DNA of 64,000 nt from Tenacibaculum finnmarkense (GTDB taxonomy: Bacteria > Bacteroidota > Bacteroidia > Flavobacteriales > Flavobacteriaceae), in contig NZ_OENA01000023.1 of assembly GCF_900239185.1 (NCBI RefSeq), positions 124,001-188,000 on the forward strand. The letters are read 5' to 3'. Within the stretch, counting starts at the first letter, position 1; each line of letters starts with the position of its first letter. Positions 19,425 to 27,582 of the stretch are shown in pieces. A program made the translations under genes and the position numbers. The notes below the pieces were generated by a model, which saw only the letters and a program-made list of their open reading frames with translations, made no database searches and was not told the origin of the DNA.

Positions 19425-19463
19425 AAAGGCTCTTTTGTTATAATAACAAAAGAGCCTTTCTTC
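19425..19463 (+). terminator. Terminator after the peptide genes
   Basis: AAAGGCTCTTTTGTTA at 19425-19440 pairs perfectly with TAACAAAAGAGCCTTT at 19444-19459 over a 3-base loop, followed by TCTTCT. Such a long perfect stem next to short peptide genes is usual in bacteriocin clusters, where it separates abundant peptide message from downstream genes. Confidence 0.85.
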
Positions 19464-19476
19464 TAATTTATAAATT

Positions 19477-20069
19477 ATGTTTTCTTTTAAAGATAAAAAT
19501 ATTCAGTTTGATTTTATTTATTTATTTATTTATATTTGTTTTTACTTTCAACATGTTAATTTTGAAAATTATTAATCATATATATAAAAAACCTTTTATA
19601 GATGAAGATGATTTTTCAAAATTAACTATTGGCATTTTTGTAACATATGTTTTTTTGATTCCTTTAATAGAAGAGTTGTGTTTTAGAGGTGTTTTAAGTT
19701 TATCAAAAAAAATATTTTTTGTATCGCTTGTAGCGATTTTAATTGTTCTTTTATGTTTTTTTAAGTTCAATTTTATTTCATTATCAATTATTAGTTTAAT
19801 AATTATTTTAGGTATTCTAACTTTAGTTAATAATGATTTAATTTTCCGAATTAAACGTTTCGTTGATGAAAATATTATTATTGTAATAATAATAACTGCT
19901 ATATTGTTTTCTATTGCTCATCTTAAAAATTATACCAAAATTTACTGGAGGTCTTTATTTAGGGTATATTGCTTATAAATATGGAATATCTAGGTCGTAT
20001 ATTCTTCATGGAATAAATAATTTAATTCCTTTTATTATTATTCTAATTGTAAAATATTTTAGGTTTTGA
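19477..20069 (+). pseudogene. CPBP-family intramembrane metalloprotease, two frameshifts
   Basis: The ATG at 19477 opens MFSFKDKNIQFDFIYL and then reaches a (TTTA)5 repeat at 19513-19532. Removing one 4-base unit joins it to the main frame, which carries EELCFRG (CPBP motif 1) and FSIAHLKN (motif 2). A second shift in AAAA at 19937-19940 separates motif 2 from the C-terminal part GLYLGYIAYKYGISRS and LHGINNLIPF (motif 3). Removing one A restores the full protein to TGA at 20069. CPBP proteases are common immunity or processing proteins in bacteriocin loci. The tetranucleotide repeat could make it phase-variable, but the second shift suggests decay. Confidence 0.75.
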
Positions 20070-20150
20070 TTATTTAAACTAGAAAAAACTCTTCCCTGCA
20101 AATAAATTGCAGTAAACAAAGCTTTCTTTGTCGTTCTTAAATTGAAAAGA

Positions 20151-20506
20151 ATGGCAAAAATTACTATAAAACAACACGATATTACCGATTGCGGGGCAGC
20201 ATGTTTAGCATCTATTTCGGCACATTATAACTTACAACTTCCTATTGCACGTATTGCCAATATGCAGGTACTGATAAAAAAGGAACGAATGTATTAGGCT
20301 TAATAGAAGCATCAGAAAAATTAGGTTTTGAAGCAAAAGGTGTCCGTGGTGAATTAGATAGTTTGTTTAAAATACCAAAACCAGCCATAGCACATATAAT
20401 CGTTAAAGAACAATTACACCATTATGTCGTTATTTACGAAGTAACCAAAGAGTACATAAGAAACTTCCTTTGCGTATTTCTCTATCAAAAAATAGTTTTA
20501 AGTTAA
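20151..20506 (+). pseudogene. Truncated, frameshifted C39 peptidase/ABC bacteriocin exporter
   Basis: The ATG at 20151 opens MAKITIKQHDITDCGAACLASISAHYNLQLP, here split as MAKITIKQHDITDCGAACL and ASISAHYNLQLP, the C39 domain with its Gln and catalytic Cys. A one-base loss near 20255-20260 shifts the frame; the other frame continues QYAGTDKKGTNVLGLIEASE and reaches the catalytic His in HHYVVIYEVTK. It then diverges and stops at 20506, before the catalytic Asp. The membrane and ATPase domains, some 550 residues, are absent. The remnant shows that the peptides upstream once had a dedicated double-glycine exporter. Confidence 0.82.
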
Positions 20507-20636
20507 AAAATAAATTCTTTTTTAAAAAAAATCATTTTTTTCTTGCTATTCTCATTAAAAAAAGTACATTAGTAAGCTTGCTGAAAAAGTAATTTTAGCA
20601 GTGTTACTTAGTACATAAATTATAAAAAACGAGAAT

Positions 20637-21347
20637 ATGAGCCCGAATGATGATAGAAAAATACAAGAAAAATTACAACCAAAAACTTGGAACGAAATAA
20701 AAACAAACGACTCTTGGGCCATTTTTAAAATTATGGCGGAATTTGTTGAAGGTTATGAAAAATTAAGTAAAATAGGCCCATGTGTATCTATATTTGGTTC
20801 AGCCAGAACAAAACCAGAAGATAAATACTACAAACTAGCCGAAGAAGTTGCTTATAAATTAACTCAAAATGGTTTTGGAGTAATTACTGGTGGAGGTCCA
20901 GGAATTATGGAAGCTGGTAATAAAGGCGCACATCGAGGTAAAGGAGTTTCGGTAGGTTTAAATATTGAATTACCTTTCGAACAGCACGACAATCCTTGGA
21001 TTGACCAAGGAAAAAGTTTAGATTTCGATTACTTTTTTGTTCGTAAAGTAATGTTCGTAAAATACTCACAAGGTTTTGTGGTAATGCCTGGTGGTTTTGG
21101 TACTATGGATGAATTATTTGAAGCAATTACCTTAATTCAAACTAAAAAAATTGGACGTTTTCCGATTGTTTTAGTTGGTAAAAAATTCTGGGGTGGTTTA
21201 TTAGATTGGATCAAAAACACCTTAATTGAAGAAGGAAATATTAGCGAAAAAGACCTAAATTTATTTAGAGTTGTCGATACTGCCGATGAAGCGATTGATC
21301 ACTTAAATAAATTTTATGCGAAACATCAATTAAAACCAAATTTCTAA
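20637..21347 (+). CDS. LOG family protein (TIGR00730 type)
   Basis: This is a 236-residue Rossmann-fold protein with the nucleotide-binding motif GGGPGIMEAGN (about residues 83-93) and the LOG motif PGGFGTMDELFEA (about 144-156). Family members hydrolyse nucleoside 5'-monophosphates to base and ribose 5-phosphate; some activate cytokinins in plant-associated organisms. In Bacteroidota the physiological role is not settled. It has a convincing terminator 9 bases downstream. Confidence 0.9.
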   Translation: MSPNDDRKIQEKLQPKTWNEIKTNDSWAIFKIMAEFVEGYEKLSKIGPCVSIFGSARTKPEDKYYKLAEEVAYKLTQNGFGVITGGGPGIMEAGNKGAHRGKGVSVGLNIELPFEQHDNPWIDQGKSLDFDYFFVRKVMFVKYSQGFVVMPGGFGTMDELFEAITLIQTKKIGRFPIVLVGKKFWGGLLDWIKNTLIEEGNISEKDLNLFRVVDTADEAIDHLNKFYAKHQLKPNF

Positions 21348-21356
21348 AAATACCAA

Positions 21357-21383
21357 AAGCTCGTTGTACTAAAATTCAACGAG

Positions 21384-21386
<3 letters not shown>
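21357..21386 (+). terminator. Terminator of the LOG gene, tail replaced by CTT repeat
   Basis: AAGCTCGTTG (21357-21366) pairs perfectly with CAACGAGCTT (21377-21386). The usual T tract after the stem is taken over by the (CTT)n microsatellite starting within the last stem bases. Confidence 0.75.
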
Positions 21387-21461
<75 letters not shown>

Positions 21462-21608
21462 AGAACCTGTTTAAGTTTCATCTAAAAAAAAATATAACAG
21501 AAAAATAAGGAATTGAATCCGTCAAACTGTTTAGTTCAGTTTCACATCCTGATTTTCCGTAGCTATTCACTTTATGCGATGCTGAAATAAATTCAGCAGG
21601 ACGTTTAT
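21462..21608. repeat. MITE-like repeat, copy 2
   Basis: It begins AGAACCTGTTTAAGTTTCAT right after the microsatellite, continues through GAATCCGTCAAACTG, TTTCACATCCTGATTTTCCG and GATGCTGAAATAAATTCAGC, and fades after GGACGTTTATTT. The left end matches the terminal inverted repeat of the 49875-50057 copy. The right terminal repeat is not recognisable. Confidence 0.8.
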
Positions 21609-21797
21609 TTGCCTTGAAACAACAAAACAAGTCTATCTTATAAAAATCAGATTTGTAACAACAATGAGTATTCATCGAATTTACAACTTTATAAGAAGAT
21701 TTTACTTACATATAATTCAATAAATTAGCTATTTATTCGTAATAATTTAAAGAATAGTCAATAAATGCGTAAATTTTTAAATTTAGACTAAAAAAGC

Positions 21798-21805
21798 TAT
21801 CTTTG
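21798..21805 (+). promoter_or_regulatory. Probable -7 box of the E1 dehydrogenase promoter
   Basis: TATCTTTG matches the Bacteroidota -7 consensus TAnnTTTG and lies 25 bases before the ATG. A clear -33 element is not seen. Confidence 0.6.
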
Positions 21806-21830
21806 TAACCAGACCAAAAAATAGATAATT

Positions 21831-24284
21831 ATGACGCAAAAAACCGAAATAGCCAGTACAAAACAACTTTCTTTTGAAGATTTTAAAAACGATGTTTTAA
21901 ACGATTATCGAATTGCACGCTTGAGTAGAGAATGTAGTTTGTTAGGGCGTAGAGAAGTTTTGACAGGTAAAGCAAAATTCGGAATTTTTGGTGATGGTAA
22001 AGAAGTGCCTCAATTGGCAATGGCTAAGGCGTTTAAAAATGGTGATTTCAGATCAGGATATTACCGTGATCAAACCTTTATGATGGCGATTAACGAACTA
22101 ACTCCGCAACAATTTTTTGCAGGTTTATACGGGCATAATAGCATCGAGGTTGAGCCAATGTCGGCAGGTAGACAAATGGGGGGGCATTTTGCTACACATT
22201 CGTTAGATGAAAACGGAAAATGGAAAAACTTAACCGCTCAAAAAAATTCGTCATCAGATATTTCACCAACCGCAGGACAAATGCCTCGTTTATTAGGTTT
22301 GGCGCAGGCTTCTAAAATTTATCGAAATGTAAAAGGTTTAGAACATTTTACTGATTTTTCTGATAAAGGAAACGAAGTTGCTTGGGGAACTATCGGAAAT
22401 GCAAGTACTTCAGAAGGCTTATTTTTTGAAACAATTAATGCTGCCGGTGTTTTACAAGTGCCGATGGTAATGAATGTTTGGGATGATGAATACGGTATTT
22501 CAGTACATGCAAAATATCAAACAACCAAAGAAAGTATTTCTGAAATTTTAAAAGGATTTCAAAAAGAAAACGATACCAATGGTTATGAAATTTTTGTGGT
22601 AAACGGTTGGGATTATGTACAGTTAATTGACATCTATAATAAAGCAGGAAAAATTGCTAGAGAACAGCATATTCCTGTATTAATTCATGTAAAAGAATTA
22701 ACACAGCCTCAAGGACATTCAACTTCAGGGTCGCATGAGCGTTATAAATCGACAGAAAGATTGCAGTGGGAACAAGATTTTGACTGTATTTCTCAAATGC
22801 GAAAATGGATTTTAGAATTTGAATTAAAAGATGAAAATGGGGCTATTTTAAAATTTGTTAATTCTGAAGAAGAGTTAATGGATATCGAAAAACAAGCTAA
22901 AAAACAAGTAAGCAAAGCAAAACGTGATGCTTGGAGCGCTTATACAAACGAAATAAAAGCGGAAGTTGCCATGGCGGTTTCTTTATTAGAAACTGTTGCT
23001 GAAAAAAGTAACAATGGCTCTTTTATTACCAAATATAAAAATGATTTAGCAAGTGTTGTTGAACCAATTAGAAAAGATATTTTAGTTGCAACGCGTAAAA
23101 GTTTGCGTTATTTAAAAGACGAAGATTTTGCCGAAAAGAAAATACTTCAAAAATTTATTAAAGATGCTATTGATAATGCGGCTGTTAAGTTTTCGTCACA
23201 TTTACTAAGCGAAACCACTTTTTCTCCTGAAAAAATAGCCGCGGAAGCGCCTAAATATGCCGCTAAAGAAAACCTAGTAGATGCGCGTCTTATTATGCGT
23301 GATAATTTTGATGCTATTTTCAAAAAATATCCTGAAGCCTTAATTTTTGGTGAAGATGCTGGTTATATTGGTGATGTAAATCAAGGTTTAGAAGGTTTAC
23401 AGGAAAAATATGGCGAGCTAAGAGTTTCAGACACAGGAATTCGTGAAGCTACTATTTTAGGACAAGGTATTGGAATGGCAATGCGTGGTTTACGCCCAAT
23501 TGCTGAAATTCAATATTTAGATTACCTATTATATGCCTTACAAATTATGAGTGACGATTTGGCAACACTTCGTTACCGTACTTTTGGAAAGCAAAAAGCG
23601 CCGTTAATTATTAGAACTCGTGGGCATCGTTTAGAAGGAATTTGGCATTCAGGTTCTCCAATGGGTGGAATTATAAATAATATTCGTGGAATTCACGTTT
23701 TAGTGCCTAGGAACATGACCAAAGCAGCTGGTTTTTACAATACTTTATTACAAGGTGATGACCCAGCTTTAGTGATCGAATGTTTAAATGGCTACCGATT
23801 AAAAGAAGAATTACCTATTAATTTAGGTGATTTTAAAACGCCAATCGGTGTGGTGGAAACCATTAAAGAAGGAACTGATATGACGGTAATTTCTTACGGT
23901 TCTACCTTGCGAATTGTAGAAGAAGCGGCAAAAGAATTAGCTCAAGTTGGTATTGATATCGAAATTATTGATGCCCAAAGTTTACTTCCTTTTGATATCA
24001 ATCATGACACGGTAAAATCGGTAGCAAAAACAAATCGTTTGTTAGTAGTTGATGAAGATTTACCTGGTGGAGCATCGGCGTATTTATTACAAGAAATTGT
24101 AGAAAATCAAAATGGATATAAACATTTAGATAGCAAGCCACAAACCTTAACAGCAAAGGCACACAGACCTGCTTACGGTACCGATGGTGATTATTTTTCA
24201 AAACCATCTGCTGAAGATATTTTTGAAAAAATATATGCTATTATGAATGAAGCAAATCCTAGTAAATATAAGAGTTTATATTAA
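21831..24284 (+). CDS. 2-oxoacid dehydrogenase E1, alpha and beta subunits fused
   Basis: This thiamine-diphosphate enzyme decarboxylates a 2-oxoacid and acylates the E2 lipoyl group, most likely for branched-chain 2-oxoacids (BkdA/BkdB type), less likely pyruvate. At 817 residues the alpha part covers about 1-400 (TPP region GTIGNASTSEGLFFE, then HVKELTQPQGHSTSGSHERY) and the beta part about 475-817 (ALIFGEDAGYIGDVNQG, then DLPGGASAYLLQE). A fused E1 is the rule in Flavobacteriaceae. It is monocistronic here; E2 and E3 must be elsewhere. Confidence 0.9.
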   Translation: MTQKTEIASTKQLSFEDFKNDVLNDYRIARLSRECSLLGRREVLTGKAKFGIFGDGKEVPQLAMAKAFKNGDFRSGYYRDQTFMMAINELTPQQFFAGLYGHNSIEVEPMSAGRQMGGHFATHSLDENGKWKNLTAQKNSSSDISPTAGQMPRLLGLAQASKIYRNVKGLEHFTDFSDKGNEVAWGTIGNASTSEGLFFETINAAGVLQVPMVMNVWDDEYGISVHAKYQTTKESISEILKGFQKENDTNGYEIFVVNGWDYVQLIDIYNKAGKIAREQHIPVLIHVKELTQPQGHSTSGSHERYKSTERLQWEQDFDCISQMRKWILEFELKDENGAILKFVNSEEELMDIEKQAKKQVSKAKRDAWSAYTNEIKAEVAMAVSLLETVAEKSNNGSFITKYKNDLASVVEPIRKDILVATRKSLRYLKDEDFAEKKILQKFIKDAIDNAAVKFSSHLLSETTFSPEKIAAEAPKYAAKENLVDARLIMRDNFDAIFKKYPEALIFGEDAGYIGDVNQGLEGLQEKYGELRVSDTGIREATILGQGIGMAMRGLRPIAEIQYLDYLLYALQIMSDDLATLRYRTFGKQKAPLIIRTRGHRLEGIWHSGSPMGGIINNIRGIHVLVPRNMTKAAGFYNTLLQGDDPALVIECLNGYRLKEELPINLGDFKTPIGVVETIKEGTDMTVISYGSTLRIVEEAAKELAQVGIDIEIIDAQSLLPFDINHDTVKSVAKTNRLLVVDEDLPGGASAYLLQEIVENQNGYKHLDSKPQTLTAKAHRPAYGTDGDYFSKPSAEDIFEKIYAIMNEANPSKYKSLY

Positions 24285-24303
24285 ATTTTTTCTTTTAAGA
24301 AAC

Positions 24304-24340
24304 AAAAAAGATGTAACATATAAATGTTACATCTTTTTTT
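24304..24340. terminator. Bidirectional terminator between convergent genes
   Basis: AAAAAAGATGTAACAT pairs with ATGTTACATCTTTTTT over a 4-base loop, with A and T runs serving both strands. It separates the E1 gene from the convergent lipoprotein gene. Confidence 0.9.
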
Positions 24341-24362
24341 ATTTATAGATGCTACTAATTAA

Positions 24363-25097
24363 TTATTCCGAAACCTCTATATTATTATCTATCTTTTGAT
24401 TTTTAGCTTTGTAATCCTCTATTTTTCCTTGTAACACCGCTATAAGACTTGATGATGAAAAATCAGCATTATTAGTAATTTTCTCTAATGCTTTTATTTT
24501 ATCGGTCATTGATCCTGAAGCTATTGCTAGTCCTGCAAATTTAGCAACAGCAACATCTACTGAAGCTTCAGATAAATTTCCTGATTTAATCCACCCTTCT
24601 TCAATATACTGTCCTTCTGCTCTTTTACCTTTAACATGCATCCAATCATCTTGCGTTTTTAAAACAGCAATAATATCCATTGCACTATATTTTTTATTCG
24701 TTTTAGTTAATAAATCAGGTCTTTTATAAACATTTGCTTCTTTAAGTAATGTTGAAACCTTACCATTAACAGCTAAAAAAGTTGCTCTAGTCCAACCTTC
24801 TTTTCCATCAATTAATCTTACCTTGTAGTATAATTTTTTAGAAACAGAATCAGTCACTTCCTCCCCTGTAAATTCAATTTTTTCCCCTAAACTCATCGAG
24901 GTAATCCATTTACCTTTTGATTTAGGAGTAACTCTTACTGAAAGCTTTTCTAGCAAACAAACAGCAGGTGTTAAAACTTCTTTTTTTTGCGATTCCACAA
25001 TTGTTTCTCCATTTTGAGAATTCGTTGTTTCCTTATCATTTTTACAACTTAATAAAACAAAAGCTGCCGAAATTACAGTAATAAATATTTTTTTCAT
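24363..25097 (-). CDS. SH3-domain lipoprotein of unknown role
   Basis: The protein of 244 residues begins with a lipoprotein signal peptide ending in LLSC (Cys18). A bacterial SH3-like region follows at about residues 48-110 (VRVTPKSKGKWITSMSLGEK, KLYYKVRLIDGKEGWTRATFL), with a possible second, weaker SH3 copy at about 110-175 (ANVYKRPDLL, WMHVKGKRAEG, EEGWIKSGNLS). Such domains often bind peptidoglycan or act as periplasmic adaptors. Neighbours give no functional hint. The domain call is by pattern; the cellular role is unknown. Confidence 0.75.
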   Translation of the reverse strand: MKKIFITVISAAFVLLSCKNDKETTNSQNGETIVESQKKEVLTPAVCLLEKLSVRVTPKSKGKWITSMSLGEKIEFTGEEVTDSVSKKLYYKVRLIDGKEGWTRATFLAVNGKVSTLLKEANVYKRPDLLTKTNKKYSAMDIIAVLKTQDDWMHVKGKRAEGQYIEEGWIKSGNLSEASVDVAVAKFAGLAIASGSMTDKIKALEKITNNADFSSSSLIAVLQGKIEDYKAKNQKIDNNIEVSE

Positions 25098-25231
25098 AAT
25101 AATAATTTATAACAAATATATACTCTTTATTACTCATTTTGAAGCTTAAAACATTTTAGTTGATTTTTCTGATGTCATTATTTTTTCTACTACTTCTTTT
25201 TTGACTCTTTTTTAAGTATTTTATTTTCCCT

Positions 25232-25990
25232 TTAAACCACTTTAAACTGCGTTACAAAATCATCAGAAATATCTTTATAGCTATTCGTACAATAAATATG
25301 ATTGATATTTTCTTTTAACTCATCAAAACCATAATTAAACTGTCCGTGTGTTACGTATAAAAAAACTTTAGTAGCACCTTGATTTTTCAATTCTTTGGCT
25401 AAAAAATTAAACGTTCTTCCGCCATCGGCTAAATCATCCACAATTAAACATTCTTTATTTTGAACAGCTCCTTGAATTGTTATTTTTGGAACTCCCGCTA
25501 TTCGTACTTTATTTGACGGAATTAAATCTGCTTTTAATTTTTCTGCTATTTCGTGTGTTGTTTTATATGCTCCTGCATCTGGGCTTATCAATACGGGGTT
25601 TCCAATAGCATTATATGCTTTTTTTACAAACTCATAGTTTTTTAATTCTACAGAATTATCAATCAACGCTAAACTTATTGAACTGTGCGGATGTAAAATT
25701 TCCACTTTATCAAAACCTATTGAATTTATAAAATTAGCAATTACTTTTAAATCAAAAGATTCTTTTTCATTAAATCGTCTGTCAGAACGCTGCCCTATCA
25801 AACAATACATCGTTAGTATCGCTGTGGCTGTTTTATGTAAACGATTCTCGGCATCCCAAGCTTCTTTTATCGATGCAATACGGAATAAATCTTCATAAGT
25901 ATTTCCTCTTATTTTAACATGTAAATTTCCTTTTTCAAGGATTTTAGCAGTTACCTGCCCGTCATTAAATTTCTTTATTTCGTAGTTCAT
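25232..25990 (-). CDS. Prs-like pyrophosphokinase paired with NAMPT-like enzyme
   Basis: At 252 residues this is clearly shorter than ordinary ribose-phosphate pyrophosphokinase (about 310). It keeps a PRPP-synthase layout: QRSDRRF (compare RQDR), LISPDAGAYKTTHEIAEKL, and the diphosphate-binding loop CLIVDDLADGGRTF. It starts 9 bases after the NAMPT-like gene on the same strand, so the two form an operon. The usual reading is that it supplies PRPP for nicotinamide salvage. An alternative is an ADP-ribose pyrophosphate synthetase like phage Adps, which is annotated by similarity as Prs. The sequence alone does not decide. Confidence 0.8.
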   Translation of the reverse strand: MNYEIKKFNDGQVTAKILEKGNLHVKIRGNTYEDLFRIASIKEAWDAENRLHKTATAILTMYCLIGQRSDRRFNEKESFDLKVIANFINSIGFDKVEILHPHSSISLALIDNSVELKNYEFVKKAYNAIGNPVLISPDAGAYKTTHEIAEKLKADLIPSNKVRIAGVPKITIQGAVQNKECLIVDDLADGGRTFNFLAKELKNQGATKVFLYVTHGQFNYGFDELKENINHIYCTNSYKDISDDFVTQFKVV

Positions 25991-25999
25991 AACTTATTT

Positions 26000-27472
26000 T
26001 TAAACTAAAACAGTACTATTTATATTTTGATTGATGCCTTCTCTAACCTCATTTAAGGTTACAGTATTGTAAAATTTTCCATCTTGATAAATTTCTTTTA
26101 ATTCTCCTTCATTTTCTTCAGCTACTGAAACTTGATCTATCAAACTATACTCTCCGTTTTCTATAACAACTTTAACTAAACCTTTTGCTGATTTTTTAAT
26201 ACCATCATCCGTAATCGGATCTTTAAATATTTCTCTTCTTTCGCCATTAACAACAACCGAAGTCGCTTTCATAGCAAAACCAAAAGTATCTCTAGTATTA
26301 TATTGATAGGTAAACGACCCGATTCCTAACACAATATTTGTCGAAGCAAAACCTTTATCGTGTAATTGTTTACAAATTTCTTCGGCGCTGTCCGTGGTGA
26401 TGCTATCGCCATAAATAGCGCCAATATGAGTATCTAATACTTTAAAACCTTGTGCATTTACACTTCCTCCAAAAATATCCCATAACAATTCTACTACGCC
26501 TTTTTCTTGTGGAGTACTTCCGTTTAATGCGGTATTTTCACCACAAATTATAGCAACAGGATCTCCGCTATCTGGTCGAATTACTAATTTCCCATCTCTA
26601 CTTAAAATTTCTGATTTTAAAATTGGTAAATACGTTGTTAATACTTTCCATAAATCCCAAGTATCGCTTACTACGGATAAAATTCCTGTCGGATATATTT
26701 TCATTAACTCTCTAAAAGTTCCTATTTCATCATCTTTTGTTCCTGCACACATCACCGAATGTTCCGTAGCATTTACCGATCCGATAACAAAACCTGTTGC
26801 TTTATAATATTTTCTCAAACTACTAATTACTGGCAAAGTATCCGACCCTAAAAAAACACTTGCATGTCCCATTCCTGATAATACGGCACTTTGTAAACCT
26901 CCCATTCCTCTCATTGAAAAATCGTGTCCTTGAAAATCGATAAATCCTATATTTTCTGTATCAGTTAAAGTTGCCCATTTTTTAAAAATTCGTTTATATC
27001 GTAACGCAATTGAAGCAGAAGTCATCGGTTGCCACAACATGGTTGATAAAATGGTTTCTAAAAAATTCGTTACCCAATAAAACTCTTTTACCGTATTTAC
27101 AACCGTTAACATCGGCACTCTTACGGGTATTTCTACGCCTTCTTTTATTGATTTTACTTTGATGGGTAAATATTGTAAATCATGTAGTTTTTCATAATGA
27201 GAAACATCATAATCCGTTCCTAAATATAAAGAAAGTTCTTCTTTTATTTCTTGACAAATTACATCTTTTGGCTTGCTAAAAAAGTTTGCTTCAAAATAAT
27301 TATGTAACCAAGTAATTACATATTGTTGTCCAAAGGAAACTACTTTTTCACATCCTTTTGGCGCATATTTATTACTTCTTGGTGTCCAATTAGAATAGAC
27401 TTCTTCTGTTCCTTTTGGATATTGTTGGTGATGCCCTGTTTTGTAACCGTCCGTTAATAATAATCCGTTCAT
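26000..27472 (-). CDS. Nicotinamide phosphoribosyltransferase-like protein
   Basis: The protein has 490 residues, the length of animal and bacterial NAMPT, not of nicotinate phosphoribosyltransferase PncB. Recognisable segments are HDFSMRGMGGLQSAV, ATEHSVM (catalytic His), VIRPDSGDPVAI and YGDSITTDSAEEIC. NAMPT makes NMN from nicotinamide and PRPP. With the short Prs-like neighbour, a nicotinamide ADP-ribose transferase (phage Namat type) is also possible. It is preceded by a promoter with palindromic operators and by an NrtR-type regulator gene. Confidence 0.88.
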   Translation of the reverse strand: MNGLLLTDGYKTGHHQQYPKGTEEVYSNWTPRSNKYAPKGCEKVVSFGQQYVITWLHNYFEANFFSKPKDVICQEIKEELSLYLGTDYDVSHYEKLHDLQYLPIKVKSIKEGVEIPVRVPMLTVVNTVKEFYWVTNFLETILSTMLWQPMTSASIALRYKRIFKKWATLTDTENIGFIDFQGHDFSMRGMGGLQSAVLSGMGHASVFLGSDTLPVISSLRKYYKATGFVIGSVNATEHSVMCAGTKDDEIGTFRELMKIYPTGILSVVSDTWDLWKVLTTYLPILKSEILSRDGKLVIRPDSGDPVAIICGENTALNGSTPQEKGVVELLWDIFGGSVNAQGFKVLDTHIGAIYGDSITTDSAEEICKQLHDKGFASTNIVLGIGSFTYQYNTRDTFGFAMKATSVVVNGERREIFKDPITDDGIKKSAKGLVKVVIENGEYSLIDQVSVAEENEGELKEIYQDGKFYNTVTLNEVREGINQNINSTVLV

Positions 27473-27483
27473 AGCCTACATTT

Positions 27484-27566
27484 TTAGCGTTAATTTGCGT
27501 AATTATGACACAAATATATTTCATATTTTTATATCTCGCAATTAATTTGCGTAAAAATAACGCTAA
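27484..27566 (-). promoter_or_regulatory. Promoter and NrtR-type operators of the NAMPT-Prs operon
   Basis: The half-site TTWGCGTWA occurs four times. Two are direct copies 10 bases apart at 27484-27492 (TTAGCGTTA) and 27494-27502 (TTTGCGTAA). Two are inverted at 27546-27554 and 27558-27566, forming a 21-base palindrome with a 3-base centre. Between them lies a minus-strand -7 box TATATTTG (27518-27511) with a TTG 20 bases upstream (27541-27539). Operators flanking the promoter on both sides fit repression by the adjacent Nudix/winged-helix protein. A single half-site (TTTGCGTAC) at 28290-28282 lies ahead of the regulator gene. Confidence 0.75.
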
Positions 27567-27582
27567 CTATGTTTTTAACTGT

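Noticed and set aside
19337..19978. 213-codon frame starting inside the second peptide gene
   Set aside because: The start is out of frame within the peptide gene and the frame crosses a strong terminator. The real protease begins at 19477 and is interrupted by frameshifts.
21478..21675. 65-codon open frame on the minus strand
   Set aside because: It lies almost entirely within the MITE-like repeat and its decayed flank.
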